Source: Phenylobacterium sp.
GTDB taxonomy: Bacteria > Pseudomonadota > Alphaproteobacteria > Caulobacterales > Caulobacteraceae
Assembly (NCBI RefSeq): GCF_013822795.1
Contig: NZ_PNLB01000010.1
Coordinates: 62,001 to 126,000 of the forward strand
Direction: 5' to 3'
DNA length: 64,000 nt
Shown: one piece after another, positions 7,864-17,343 of the stretch
How positions within the stretch are numbered: the stretch's first letter is position 1
Layout of the letters: every line of letters starts with the position of its first letter
Position numbers and translations under genes: made by a program
The notes under the pieces: model-generated
The model's input: only the letters and a program-made list of their open reading frames with translations
Told to the model about the DNA's origin: nothing
Databases searched by the model: none

Positions 7864-10035
7864 TTGCCGTCCAAGGCCCGTAAAGCTTTTCTGACCACCG
7901 CCTCGATCGCCCTGCTGGCCACCATGGCCAACGCCCAGGCGCCGACTCAGGGCGCGCCGGCTCAGGGGGCTTACCGGCCGTTCTCCGGACCCGAGCGGCC
8001 GCCGGCCGAAGGGCCGCGCCCGATCGAGCTGACCCAGACCCCGCCGACCGCCTACCGCCAGTCGCTGTCGATGACCGATTCCGCGACGCTCAGCTCGGCC
8101 CTGGCCGCAGCCAGGCGCGGCGACGTCACCACCGCCCGGGCCGGGATCGCCGCCCTCTCCGATCCGATCGCCAAGAAGCTCGCCACCTGGGCGCTGGTCG
8201 ATTCCGCCGTGGAATCGATGTCGTTCTTCGAAGTCGACCAGGCTCGTCGCGACCTCGCCGGCTGGCCGCGCGCCAACCGCCGCCAACTCGGCGCCGAGAA
8301 GCTGCTGGAGATCTCCGGCCAGACCCCGCAACAGGTCATCGCCTGGTTCGGCGGCTCCGAGCCGCAGACCGCCGAGGGCGCCATGGCCCTGGCCAGCGCC
8401 TACCAGGCCACGGGCCGCCAGAAGGAGGCCGAGGACCTGATCCGCCGCTTCTGGCGCGACAAGCTGTTCGAGGCGACGCCCCAACGCACCATGCTGGCCC
8501 GGTTCGGGTCGATGCTGACGCCCGAAGACCACGTCCGCCGCGCCGACATCCTGCTCTATGGGCCCCAGGGGCCCGCCGCGCGCGAGATCCTGCCGCTGTT
8601 GCCGCCCGACCAGCTCCAGGTCGCCCAGGTGCGGATGGCCTATCGCGCGGGATCCTCGGCCGCCAACGACCAGGCGAACGCCCTGCCCGGCAGCCTTTCC
8701 AACGACCCGGGCGTCGCCTTCGAGCGCGCCAGCTTCTACCGCCAGCGCAACCTCGAGACCCTGGCCCTGGCCAATATCCGCTACTTCCCGACCGACCTTG
8801 CACACGGCGACATGGCCGACCGCATCTGGGCCGAGCGCTACCGCCTGATCCTCTACGCGCTGCGCAACAGCGATTACGCCGGGGCCTACGCCGCCGCCGC
8901 AGGCAGCGGCCTGACCACCGGAGCCCCCGCCGCCGACGCCGAGTTCTACGCGGGTTGGATCGCGCTCACCCGGCTGAAGCGGCCCGACCAGGCCGCCGTC
9001 CACTTCGCCAACCTGGAACGGATCGGTCAGTCGCCGATCACCCGCGGCCGCGCCTTCTACTGGCAGGGCCGCACCGCCGAGGCGCGCGGCGACCAGGCCG
9101 CGGCCAGGGCGTTCTATGCGTCCGGCGCCAAGTTCAACACGACCTTCTACGGCCAACTCTCCACCGAAAAACTCGGCCAGCCGCTGGTGCTCGGCTCCGA
9201 TCCGCAGGTGACCCAGGCCGACCGCGCCCGCTTCGAAAGCCGCGACACCGTCCGCGCCGCCCGCCTGCTGTACGAGATCGGCGCCCGCGACCTCTTCAAG
9301 ACCTTTGTCCTGGCCCTCGACGACATCCTGCCGACGGTCGAGGAACAGGCTCTGCTGGTCGACCTGGCGCGCGGCTACGGCGACCAGGACACCTCGATGA
9401 AGGTGGTGCGCACCGCCGCCCAGCGTGGCTTCATCCTGCCCGAACGCGGCTACCCGCTGCGCAATCCGCCACCGGTGGCCGGCGCGCCGGAGCCGGCCCT
9501 GACCCTGGGCATCACCCGCCAGGAGAGCGGCTTCGACCCGATGGCCCGCTCGGGCGCCGACGCCCGCGGCATGATGCAGCTGCTGCCGGCCACGGCGGCC
9601 AGCACCGCCCGAGGCCTGGGCATGAGCTACGACGTTTCGATGCTCTGGCAGCCCGACTACAACATGCAGCTGGGCCAGGCCTTCCTCGGCCGGCAGATCA
9701 ATAACTTCTCGGGCTCGTATCCGATGGCGATCGCCGCCTACAACGCCGGCCCCGGCCGCCCGCCGCAGTGGGTCCAGTTCTGCGGCGATCCCCGCGGCGG
9801 CGCCACCGATCCCGTCGACTTCGTCGAGTGCATCCCGTTCTCGGAGACCCGCAACTACGTGATGCGGGTCATGGAAGGCATGCAGGTCTACCGCGCTCGG
9901 CTTGCCGGCGGCTCAGCCCCGATCACCCTCAGCGCCGACCTCAAGCGCGGCTCCTACGGCGGCTATGCCGGCCCGGTCGGACCGCAGCCGCCGTTGCCGG
10001 TCGGCGGGGCCAGCACGCCGGTCCCCAACCCCTAG
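7864..10035 (+). CDS. soluble lytic murein transglycosylase (Slt70-like)
   Basis: Periplasmic enzyme cleaving peptidoglycan glycan strands to 1,6-anhydromuropeptides. 723 residues. The start is TTG with GGAG nine bases upstream, followed by a signal peptide ending MANAQA. A long alpha-superhelical region fills roughly residues 60-520. The C-terminal SLT domain has the catalytic glutamate in ITRQESGFDP near 556, then GARGMMQLLPATA-like spacing and AIAAYNAGPGR near 625. The start is unusual but the upstream sequence has no better in-frame candidate. Confidence 0.92.
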   Translation: MPSKARKAFLTTASIALLATMANAQAPTQGAPAQGAYRPFSGPERPPAEGPRPIELTQTPPTAYRQSLSMTDSATLSSALAAARRGDVTTARAGIAALSDPIAKKLATWALVDSAVESMSFFEVDQARRDLAGWPRANRRQLGAEKLLEISGQTPQQVIAWFGGSEPQTAEGAMALASAYQATGRQKEAEDLIRRFWRDKLFEATPQRTMLARFGSMLTPEDHVRRADILLYGPQGPAAREILPLLPPDQLQVAQVRMAYRAGSSAANDQANALPGSLSNDPGVAFERASFYRQRNLETLALANIRYFPTDLAHGDMADRIWAERYRLILYALRNSDYAGAYAAAAGSGLTTGAPAADAEFYAGWIALTRLKRPDQAAVHFANLERIGQSPITRGRAFYWQGRTAEARGDQAAARAFYASGAKFNTTFYGQLSTEKLGQPLVLGSDPQVTQADRARFESRDTVRAARLLYEIGARDLFKTFVLALDDILPTVEEQALLVDLARGYGDQDTSMKVVRTAAQRGFILPERGYPLRNPPPVAGAPEPALTLGITRQESGFDPMARSGADARGMMQLLPATAASTARGLGMSYDVSMLWQPDYNMQLGQAFLGRQINNFSGSYPMAIAAYNAGPGRPPQWVQFCGDPRGGATDPVDFVECIPFSETRNYVMRVMEGMQVYRARLAGGSAPITLSADLKRGSYGGYAGPVGPQPPLPVGGASTPVPNP

Positions 10036-10038
10036 GAC

Positions 10039-11577
10039 CTAGTGCCCGCCGCCTGGCCCGGCCGCCCGCTTGGGTCGCGGGGCCAGCCAAATGGTCGTCG
10101 CGGCGATGGCGAAGACCACCGCGGTCGTCAGGAACATCAGGTTGGTCGACAGCATCACCGCCTGGCTCTGCACCAGCCCTTCCAACTGCCGCAGCGCCTG
10201 GTCGGCCGAGAAGCCCTGCGCGACCATGCCGTCCAGCGCTGACTGCGGCTGGTTCAGCGCCCCGACCAGCTCGGCGCGCTTGGCGCTGGCCTGGTTCTCC
10301 CATGACGTGGTCATCAGCGAGGTCGCGAACGCCCCGGCCACCACGCGCAGGAAGTTGGCGATCCCGGCCGCCGCGGCCGTCTCCTCTTCGTCGACGGCCC
10401 CCAGCGCGATGCTCTGGGTCGGGATGAAGAAGAACGGCATGGCGAAGCCCAGCGCCAGCTGCGGCAGGGCGATCGCCATAAAGTCGGCGTTGGTGGCGAA
10501 GTGGCTGCGCCAGATGGCGACGCCGGCCATCCAGAACACTCCGAATGAGACCAGCGCCCGTGGATCGCGCTTGGCGACCTGGCTGGCGACGATCGGCGAC
10601 ATGACCACAGCCAGCACGCCCTGGAACGCCGCCGCATAGCCGGCCCAGGTGGCGGTGTAGCCCATGTTGGTCTGTAGCCAGAGCGGCAGGATCACCACGC
10701 TGGCGAAGAACGCCCCGAAGGTGAGACTCAGCGTCGTCACGCCTATCGAAAAGCCGCGATGGCGGAACACCCGCAGGTTCACGATCGGGTTCTCGGCGGT
10801 CAGCTCCCAGATCAGGAAGGACACGAAGCCCACCGCCGCCACGATCGCCAGACCGACGATGAACGACGAGGCGAACCAGTCGTGCTCCTTGCCGGTGTCG
10901 AGCATGATCTGCAGCGCGCCGACCCAGACGATCAGCAGCGTCAGGCCCATGTAGTCGACCGGCACGCGGCGCGTCGCGCCCTGGCGCGCGATCAGCGCGC
11001 GATAGGCCAGGAACGCCACCCCGAAGGCGACGGGGATGTTGATGAAAAAGATCCAGTGCCAGCCGATGGTGTCGGAGATCGTGCCGCCCAGGATCGGCCC
11101 GGCGATCGGGCCGACCACCGTAGTCATGCTCCACAGGCCCAGCGCCTGGGGCGCTTTCTCCTTGGGGAAGATCTGCAGCAGCAGGGTCTGCGACATCGGC
11201 ATGATCGGCCCGCCGCACAGGCCCTGCAGCACGCGGGCGAACACCAGGAAGCCGAAGGTCGGGGCCAGACCGCAGAGGATCGAACAGACCCCGAATCCGA
11301 CCAGGCCGAACACGAACACCTTCACCGCCCCGAACCGCTGGGCCAGCCAGCCGGACAGCGGCACGGTGATGGCCTCGGCCACCGAATAGGAGGTGATGAC
11401 CCAGGTGCCCTGGCTGGGCGACACGGCCAGGCCGCCGGCGATGTGCGGCACCGCCACGTTGGCGATGGTGATGTCCAGCACCACCATGAAGTTGGCCAGG
11501 CCGAGCAGCAGCCCGGTGACCAGCAGCGCCATCCCGGTCAGGGGCGCCGGCGCCGGCGTCGATTGGCTCTGGCTCAC
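10039..11577 (-). CDS. DHA2-family (EmrB/QacA) multidrug efflux MFS transporter
   Basis: 512-residue inner-membrane drug:proton antiporter, length and about 14 hydrophobic segments as in EmrB. GTWVITSYSVAEAI in the first loop and helix 2 and GLCGGPIMPMSQ near residue 118 are DHA2 signatures. The C-terminus is basic. The GTG start lies 12 bases after the HlyD-like gene, so it is the third gene of the NodT-EmrA-EmrB transcription unit. Substrates cannot be told from sequence. Confidence 0.92.
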   Translation of the reverse strand: MSQSQSTPAPAPLTGMALLVTGLLLGLANFMVVLDITIANVAVPHIAGGLAVSPSQGTWVITSYSVAEAITVPLSGWLAQRFGAVKVFVFGLVGFGVCSILCGLAPTFGFLVFARVLQGLCGGPIMPMSQTLLLQIFPKEKAPQALGLWSMTTVVGPIAGPILGGTISDTIGWHWIFFINIPVAFGVAFLAYRALIARQGATRRVPVDYMGLTLLIVWVGALQIMLDTGKEHDWFASSFIVGLAIVAAVGFVSFLIWELTAENPIVNLRVFRHRGFSIGVTTLSLTFGAFFASVVILPLWLQTNMGYTATWAGYAAAFQGVLAVVMSPIVASQVAKRDPRALVSFGVFWMAGVAIWRSHFATNADFMAIALPQLALGFAMPFFFIPTQSIALGAVDEEETAAAAGIANFLRVVAGAFATSLMTTSWENQASAKRAELVGALNQPQSALDGMVAQGFSADQALRQLEGLVQSQAVMLSTNLMFLTTAVVFAIAATTIWLAPRPKRAAGPGGGH

Positions 11578-11589
11578 GGGCCTCGCCCC

Positions 11590-12741
11590 TTACTTCGAGA
11601 TGTCGATCACAGCGTCCATGGACAGACCGACGCGCAGCGGATGCTCGGCCAATTCCTTGGGATCTAGGGCGATGCGGACGGGCACGCGCTGGACCACCTT
11701 GATCCAGTTGCCGGTGGCGTTCTGGGCCGGGATCAGCGCGAACGCCGAGCCGGTGCCGCCGCCGAGGCCGGCGACCTTGCCGTGGAACTTCACGCCCTTG
11801 CCGTAGAGATCGCTGGTCAGTTCGACCGGCTGGCCGGGGCGCACCTTGCGCAGCTGCACTTCCTTGAAGTTGGCGTCCACATAGGCGGTCTGGATCGGCA
11901 CGATGCTCATCACCGGCGCGCCGTTGGCGACCTTCTGGCCGACCACCACGCTCTTGCGCGCCACCACCCCGTCGACCGGCGAGCGGATCGTGGTGCGGAC
12001 CAGGTCGAGCTCGGCCTGGGCCAGCTTGGCGCGGGCGGCGGCGACCTCGGGGTTGTCCTCGACATTGGTCCCGGCGACCAGGGCGTTGGCGGCCTTCTGC
12101 TGGCCAGCCGACTGCGCGGCTGCGGCCTTGGCCTGGGCCAGGCCCGCCTGCGCAGCGGCCAGCGCGGCCTTGGCGGCCTGATAGCGGTTCTCGGCCTGGG
12201 TCAGCTCGTCGCCCGACACCGCGCCGGATTCGGCCAGGTTGCGGCGACGGCCGTACTCGACCTCGGCCCGCGAATAGTCGGACCGGGCGCTGGCCAGCAT
12301 CGCCTCGGCGCGGGCGATGTCGGCGCCCCGCGCTGCGGTCTGGGCGCCCAGCGCCTCGTCGTTGGCGAAGTACTGCCCCACCCGGCGCTGCGCCTGGCCG
12401 AGCTCGGCGCGGGCGCGGTCGACGGCCAGCTGGAAGTCGGCCGGATCGATCACCGTGATCACCTGGCCGGCCTTGACCACCGTGGTCTCACCGACCGGAG
12501 CCTGCACGATCGGACCGGCGACCAGCGCCGTCACCTGGGCGGTGTCGGCGTTCACATAGGCGTTGTCGGTCGCCACATGGCGCGAACCGACCAGGACGTA
12601 GTAGCCCCCCCAGATCACCGCACCGGCAAGGACGACGCCGCCGAGGATCATGAACAGGCGCTTGCGCCGCGCGCCATTGGCGGGCGGCGCGGTCGCAACG
12701 GCGGCCGCGGGCTGGAGATGCGATCCGATGTCGTCGGGCAT
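11590..12741 (-). CDS. HlyD/EmrA-family periplasmic adaptor
   Basis: 383-residue membrane-fusion protein joining the MFS pump to the outer-membrane channel. A single N-terminal membrane helix follows a basic RRKRLF (residues about 25-50). Then come a barrel-sandwich half with DNAYVNAD, a long alpha-hairpin coiled coil rich in Ala, Gln and Arg (about 95-230), and the second half with RSPVDGVVARKSV. It sits between the NodT-like gene (38 bases upstream) and the MFS gene. Confidence 0.92.
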   Translation of the reverse strand: MPDDIGSHLQPAAAVATAPPANGARRKRLFMILGGVVLAGAVIWGGYYVLVGSRHVATDNAYVNADTAQVTALVAGPIVQAPVGETTVVKAGQVITVIDPADFQLAVDRARAELGQAQRRVGQYFANDEALGAQTAARGADIARAEAMLASARSDYSRAEVEYGRRRNLAESGAVSGDELTQAENRYQAAKAALAAAQAGLAQAKAAAAQSAGQQKAANALVAGTNVEDNPEVAAARAKLAQAELDLVRTTIRSPVDGVVARKSVVVGQKVANGAPVMSIVPIQTAYVDANFKEVQLRKVRPGQPVELTSDLYGKGVKFHGKVAGLGGGTGSAFALIPAQNATGNWIKVVQRVPVRIALDPKELAEHPLRVGLSMDAVIDISK

Positions 12742-12779
12742 GGGAGACCTTTCCGGGGGAGGACGGAAAACGGTTGGGG

Positions 12780-14192
12780 TCAGGCGGCCCGGAAGCCGCC
12801 GCCAAGGGCGCGGACCAGGGCTGCATCAAGGGTGAGCGCGCGCGATTCCAAGTCGGCGGCGGCCCGCCGCTGCAGGATCACGGCGTTCTCGGCGGTCAGC
12901 ACCGAGGTGTAGGAGTTCAGGCCGCCTTCGTAGCGCAGGCGGGCGATGCGATAAGCTTCCTCGCCCTTGGCCAAGGCCTCGCGCGCGGCTTCCAGCCGGA
13001 CGGCCAGCGCCCGTTCGCTGACGGCGGCGTCGGCCACCTCCTTCAGCGCCTGAGTGAGGGTGGCGTCATAGGCGCCGACCGCGGCGTCGTACTCGGCCCG
13101 CGCGCCGCGATAGGCGCCTGACAGTCGTCCGCCCTGGAAGATCGGCAGGCTGACCGCCAGACCGGCTTGGCCGATGTCCGACCCGCTCTCGGTCAGCATG
13201 TCCAGGCCCAGCGACTGGGCGCCGATGAAGGCTGCGAGATTTACGTTCGGATAGAAGGACTTGCGGGCGACATCGATGCGCTTGCCAGCCGCCTCGGCGC
13301 GCAGCCGCGCCGCGACGATGTCGGGGCGACGTCCGATCAGGTCGGCCGCCAGGTTCGAGGGCAGCCCGAACTCGCGCACCGCCGGCGCCTGAGGCTTGGC
13401 GATCGCCAGGCCGCGGTCGGGACCGGCGCCCAGCAGGGCGGCGATCGCATCGCGGGCCAGGCCGACCTGCTCCTTCGCGGCGGCCAGTTCCTGGTTGGCG
13501 CTCGCCAGTCCGGATTCGGCCTGCCGCAGTTCGCCCTTGTTGGCCGCGCCATTCTCGACCTGCTGGGCGACCAGCTTGCGGGTGGCTTCGCGGTTGGCCT
13601 GGGCCTGCACCGCCGCGTCCTCGACGGCGAAGGCGCGCTGCAGTTCGGCATAGGCCCCGACCACCGAGGTCGTCAGCATCAACCGCGCCTGGGCGGCATC
13701 CATCTCGGCGGCGGTGGCTTCCGACGTCGCGGCGGCCAGCGCCGCGCGATTCTTGCCCCAGAGGTCGAGATCGAAGGTCAGATCCAGCGCCGCGCGGCCG
13801 GTGTCGTTATAGCCTTCCGGCACGAAGTCGGGCGGAATGCCGTTGTTGTAGCTCTGCTTGGCCTGCGCGGCCTGGGCGTTCAGCGCCACGCTGGGCAGCA
13901 GCGCCGCCCGGCTTTGCTGCGCCCTCGCCTGCGCCGCCCGCACCCGGGCCTGCGCCTGCACGAGGTTCGGAGCCCCGGCCAGCGCCTCGTCGACCAGGGT
14001 GTCGAGCTGGGCGTCGCCATAGCTCTTCCACCACTGGTCGGCTGGCCACTCCACGGGAGGAGCCTCGAAACTCGAAGTTGCGGCATAGGCCTGCGCCGGC
14101 CGGACCTGGGGGGCTGGACCAAGGTCGGGAACGGCCGCGCAGCCCGCCAAAAGGAGGGCCGCCGTCACGGGGGGAAGGATCAGGCGTGCCAT
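12780..14192 (-). CDS. NodT-family outer-membrane efflux lipoprotein
   Basis: 470-residue TolC-like channel. The signal peptide ends LLLAGCAA, a lipobox with Cys near residue 18, so it is a lipoprotein. Two OEP repeats follow, with RPDIVAARLRAEAAGKRIDVARKSFYPNV-type sequence near 290-320. It is first in the efflux operon and divergent from the TetR gene, with a 15-base palindrome 44 bases ahead of its start. Confidence 0.92.
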   Translation of the reverse strand: MARLILPPVTAALLLAGCAAVPDLGPAPQVRPAQAYAATSSFEAPPVEWPADQWWKSYGDAQLDTLVDEALAGAPNLVQAQARVRAAQARAQQSRAALLPSVALNAQAAQAKQSYNNGIPPDFVPEGYNDTGRAALDLTFDLDLWGKNRAALAAATSEATAAEMDAAQARLMLTTSVVGAYAELQRAFAVEDAAVQAQANREATRKLVAQQVENGAANKGELRQAESGLASANQELAAAKEQVGLARDAIAALLGAGPDRGLAIAKPQAPAVREFGLPSNLAADLIGRRPDIVAARLRAEAAGKRIDVARKSFYPNVNLAAFIGAQSLGLDMLTESGSDIGQAGLAVSLPIFQGGRLSGAYRGARAEYDAAVGAYDATLTQALKEVADAAVSERALAVRLEAAREALAKGEEAYRIARLRYEGGLNSYTSVLTAENAVILQRRAAADLESRALTLDAALVRALGGGFRAA

Positions 14193-14235
14193 GCCGCGTC
14201 TCGAGAATCGACTGGAGTGACGTGCGGTCTAGAAA

Positions 14236-14250
14236 ACCGTACGGTACGGT
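14236..14250. promoter_or_regulatory. TetR operator candidate O1 (efflux side)
   Basis: ACCGTACGGTACGGT, a perfect palindrome with 7-base arms around a central G. It sits 44 bases before the NodT-like start. A near copy lies 50 bases away in front of the TetR gene, with the same length and orientation of conserved bases, as expected for a regulator controlling both divergent units. Confidence 0.75.
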
Positions 14251-14285
14251 CATATGTTCCTCGCACTGGACCTCGTCAAGGACAA

Positions 14286-14300
14286 ACCGTACAGGATGGT
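14286..14300. promoter_or_regulatory. TetR operator candidate O2 (regulator side)
   Basis: ACCGTACAGGATGGT, matching O1 at 12 of 15 positions and an imperfect palindrome (5 of 7 arm positions). It ends 3 bases before the TetR ATG, so a bound repressor would cover the ribosome-binding and probably the promoter-proximal region. This suggests autorepression. Confidence 0.7.
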
Positions 14301-14303
14301 CAG

Positions 14304-14936
14304 ATGACAGCCGCCCCCATGAGCCGGCGCGAAGAACGCCGCGATGAACGCCGCGACGGCATTCTCGACGTCGCGCGCGACTGCTTCCTGGCCGACGGCT
14401 ACGCGGCGACGTCGATGTCGACCATCGCCGCACGCCTGGGCGGGTCGAAGGGCACGCTCTACAACTACTTCAAATCCAAGGAAGAGCTGTTCGAGGCGGT
14501 CATGCAGCGCCAGTGCGGCGCCCTTGCCGAGACTCTGTTCGACGTCGAACACGAGGGCGACGACGCCCGCGAGCGCCTCGAGCATTTCGGCGCGGCGTTC
14601 CTGAAGCTGCTGCTGACCCCGGAATCGATCGGCATCCACCGCGTCGTCGTCGGCGAGAGCGGCCGCTTCCCGGAAGTCGGCCGCATGTTCTACGACATGG
14701 GCCCCAAGGTGATCCTGACCAAGATGGCGGCCTACGTGTCGGACCTGATGGACCAGGGATCCCTGCGCCGCGCCGACCCGTTCGTCGCCGCCCAGCAGTT
14801 CAAGGACCTGACCATCTCCGGCGTGCTCCAGCCGCGCACCTGGGGCGTCCTTACCGGCGAACTCACCGACACCGAGGTCGAAGACCAGGTGACGACCGCC
14901 GTCGACACCTTCCTCCGCGCCTATCGGCCGGACTAG
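14304..14936 (+). CDS. TetR/AcrR-family repressor of the adjacent efflux operon
   Basis: 210 residues. The N-terminal helix-turn-helix is clear: ILDVARDCFLADGYAATSM, then IAARLGGSKGTLYNYFKSKEELF near residues 35-60. The C-terminal part resembles the AefR/YbiH-like TetR C domain (FGAAFLKLLL, MFYDMGPK). The ATG is chosen because the palindromic operator copies stop just upstream; the frame remains open further upstream but only as antisense of the NodT-like gene. It is divergent from the efflux genes, so regulation of them is a strong inference. Confidence 0.92.
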   Translation: MTAAPMSRREERRDERRDGILDVARDCFLADGYAATSMSTIAARLGGSKGTLYNYFKSKEELFEAVMQRQCGALAETLFDVEHEGDDARERLEHFGAAFLKLLLTPESIGIHRVVVGESGRFPEVGRMFYDMGPKVILTKMAAYVSDLMDQGSLRRADPFVAAQQFKDLTISGVLQPRTWGVLTGELTDTEVEDQVTTAVDTFLRAYRPD

Positions 14937-14940
14937 CGCC

Positions 14941-16398
14941 CTACCCCACCTTGGTCAGCGCGGGCGTCGGCCACTTGCCCTGTTGCGCCGCGACCGAGGG
15001 GCCATAGAGCCGGAACACCACGTTGAACGGCCCCTTGGCCGGGCTCGGCAGCCAGTTGGATTCCTTGTTCGGCCCAGGCGACGTCGCCTGGATGTAGAGC
15101 GTCAGCGATCCGTCCGGCCCGTACTTCAGCTTGCTGCGATCGCCCAGCGAGTAGCGCTTGATCGGATTCTCGACCAGCAACCGATCCGGCAGGTTGTACA
15201 TGGTCGCCGACCAGAAATAGGACGCTGGCGGCAGCTGGTCCTTGGTCAGATGCACTTCGTAGCGGTTTGCCCCGTCCAACGGCTGGCCGCTGGCGTCACT
15301 ATGGGCCCCGACATAGACCGCCTCCTCAGCCGCGTTGCCATAGATGCCGGTGGCTGCGGCGACCGCACGCTTCATCATGTAGTCGGGGCCAAGCTGCTCG
15401 CGGCTGCCGAACAGGCCGAGCGAGCTGGTGGTCTTGGCGACCTGCGCTTCCAGCGCCGCCGCGCCGTCCTTGGCGCCGGCGACGATCGCCTCACGCATTT
15501 CCGGCGTCTGCGCAGCCAGGTCGAAGGGTTTGCCCGGCCCGATCCCGATCTTGGCGAACCGCGCCATCAGCGCAGTCTCGGCGGCCGGCGTCGGTTGCGT
15601 GAACTGCAGCAGGAAGTTCAGATAGCTGATGAAATCCGGCCCCAGCGCCCGCTCCTTGTTCCAGGGCGGGAAGCTGATCGGCGGGGCCGGCGGCGGCGGC
15701 GCGGTCTTTGCGAAGGCCGACAGCGGCTGGAGCTTGTACTGCGCCTGGAACGCCTTCAGCGCAGCTTGGTCCTGCGGACCGGACATACTGGTGCGGCCCA
15801 GGTCGACGACCAGGTCGCTCTCGGATTTCAGCACGCCCTTGATCCCGGGCGGCGTCGCCCCCGTCCAGCGCGGCCCGGCGATCAGATAGCTGCCTGCTTC
15901 GCTCCCGGTCGCGCGCACGCCGACGTATCCGAAGATCTGGGTGAACAGGTCCATGAACTGGTGGACGTAGTAGCGGCCCTCCGGCGCGGCCGGCACGCTC
16001 AGCACCCAGGGCTCGGCCCGCAGGTCCAGCCACGCCCACGAGTACGGCGTGTCGTTGTTGGGGGTGACGATGTCCCGGTTGGCCGGCGTGAAGAACTGGC
16101 TGTAGTTGCGGAACTTGCCGAACCCGACATACGCCGGGTTCTTCGGGTCCTGCGTCTGGGTGACCAGGGTCTGGAAGTTCATCAGTCCCGGATAGGCGTA
16201 GATCCACGCCTCCTTGGCGATGGCCCGCGGATCGTCGGCCACCGCCCCCGTGGGCAGGGTGGTCGGCGCCTTCGCCTTGTCCGCCTCGCCTGACTGTCGT
16301 CCGCAGCCGGCCAGCAGCGCCACGCCACCGAAGGCGGCGGCTGAGCCGAACAGCCACCGGCGGGTCGGCGCGGCTTGGGACATGTCAGATTGCAGCAT
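14941..16398 (-). CDS. DUF1254/DUF1214 domain lipoprotein
   Basis: About 485 residues. The N-terminus reads as an export signal with a twin-arginine-like TRRWLFG, a hydrophobic stretch and the lipobox LLAGC, so it is probably a Tat-exported lipoprotein. The body matches the DUF1254 (WIYAYPGLMNFQT, NNDTPYSWAWLDLR) and DUF1214 (EVHLTKDQLPPASYFWSATMY) pattern. The function of these domains is not established. ATG 16398 is chosen; 16383 is also possible. It converges with the efflux regulator, with only 4 bases between the stops. Confidence 0.85.
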   Translation of the reverse strand: MLQSDMSQAAPTRRWLFGSAAAFGGVALLAGCGRQSGEADKAKAPTTLPTGAVADDPRAIAKEAWIYAYPGLMNFQTLVTQTQDPKNPAYVGFGKFRNYSQFFTPANRDIVTPNNDTPYSWAWLDLRAEPWVLSVPAAPEGRYYVHQFMDLFTQIFGYVGVRATGSEAGSYLIAGPRWTGATPPGIKGVLKSESDLVVDLGRTSMSGPQDQAALKAFQAQYKLQPLSAFAKTAPPPPAPPISFPPWNKERALGPDFISYLNFLLQFTQPTPAAETALMARFAKIGIGPGKPFDLAAQTPEMREAIVAGAKDGAAALEAQVAKTTSSLGLFGSREQLGPDYMMKRAVAAATGIYGNAAEEAVYVGAHSDASGQPLDGANRYEVHLTKDQLPPASYFWSATMYNLPDRLLVENPIKRYSLGDRSKLKYGPDGSLTLYIQATSPGPNKESNWLPSPAKGPFNVVFRLYGPSVAAQQGKWPTPALTKVG

Positions 16399-16510
16399 GA
16401 TCGGGGCCTTGGTCTGTCGGACAGACCGCCACCCTCGCCTCGCAGGCACGCGCCGCGTATCGGTGCAAACCCTTGGACGACGCCTTGTAACGCTTGAGTT
16501 GCGTAAAGCC

Positions 16511-17146
16511 CTAGTCGGCGACCAGCCCGTGCATCAGCCCGTCCAGCGTGACGTGGATCAGCTCATCGGTCGGGGCCCAGTCGAAGTTCGGACGGGCGAT
16601 CATCATGCTGACCAGGCCATGACAGGCGGCCCACAGCGCCTGGGCGGCGCTATCGGCGTTGCCGGTGCGCAACCGGCCTTCGGCGGCGATCTCGCGGACC
16701 ACGCCGGAGAACACCTGGTAGCACTGGTCGCCGAGGTCGGCGGTCATCTCCTCCTCGCCGATCACCGCCGCCAGCCGCGCGACGTTGCAGAACACCAGTT
16801 CGTAGGCGTTCGGATGCTCCAGGCCCCAGCGCATGTAGGCGTCCAGCATCAGCTTGACGCGGTTGGCCGCGTCCATCGGCTTGGCGGCGATCTCGGCGTT
16901 CCGCTCCAGCAGATTGCGGATCGTCCCCTGGCAGATCTCCAGCAGGATGCAGCTCTTGTCCGGGAAGTGCATGTAGAGCGCCGTCGACGACACCCCCACC
17001 TCGTCGGCGATCTTGCGGATCGTCGCACCCTCGTAGCCTTCGGCCACGAAAATGCGCTCGGCGGCCTCCAGGATCTCCTGCCTGCGAAGGTGGCCGTCGC
17101 CCTTGGGCTTCCGGGCTGAGCGCCGTGTCGTCACTGCGATGGTCAC
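16511..17146 (-). CDS. TetR/AcrR-family transcriptional regulator
   Basis: About 211 residues. The helix-turn-helix region is EILEAAERIFVAEGYEGATI then IADEVGVSSTALYMHFPDKS, near residues 24-64. The C-terminal domain matches the TetR_C_33-like type (LMLDAYMRWGLEHPNAYELVF). The GTG start is preceded by GGAAGGA at about 5 bases; an upstream TTG is less likely. It lies upstream of the DUF1254 gene on the same strand and may regulate it, but I see no repeated operator to support that. Confidence 0.85.
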   Translation of the reverse strand: MTIAVTTRRSARKPKGDGHLRRQEILEAAERIFVAEGYEGATIRKIADEVGVSSTALYMHFPDKSCILLEICQGTIRNLLERNAEIAAKPMDAANRVKLMLDAYMRWGLEHPNAYELVFCNVARLAAVIGEEEMTADLGDQCYQVFSGVVREIAAEGRLRTGNADSAAQALWAACHGLVSMMIARPNFDWAPTDELIHVTLDGLMHGLVAD

Positions 17147-17343
17147 AGCTATCCTTCCGAGTCCGTCCTGTAACAAACGGAAACCAAAACCTCCGCGGTT
17201 GCAAGCCTGTACTAAAGAAAAGGCCAGCCAAATCCGAGACTAAGGGCGCCGCCACGTAAGCTCTCACGCAACGGCTCGCGTCCGAACAGCAGCGTTTCGA
17301 CCGCTCGGGCGTTCTACCTCGGCGAATGGATGAGGGAGCGGCC

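Noticed and set aside
7711-9156. 481-codon open frame on the minus strand
   Set aside because: It mirrors the lytic transglycosylase and has Gly/Arg/Val-rich low-complexity sequence without domains.
14235-14259. Third EcfG-like promoter on the minus strand in the efflux spacer (GGAAC-N17-GGTT)
   Set aside because: The -10 reads GGTT rather than CGTT and coincides with the TetR palindrome, which explains the sequence better.
13167-14303. N-terminal extension of the TetR frame by 379 codons
   Set aside because: It runs antisense through the NodT-like gene and across both operators; the helix-turn-helix starts normally at ATG 14304.
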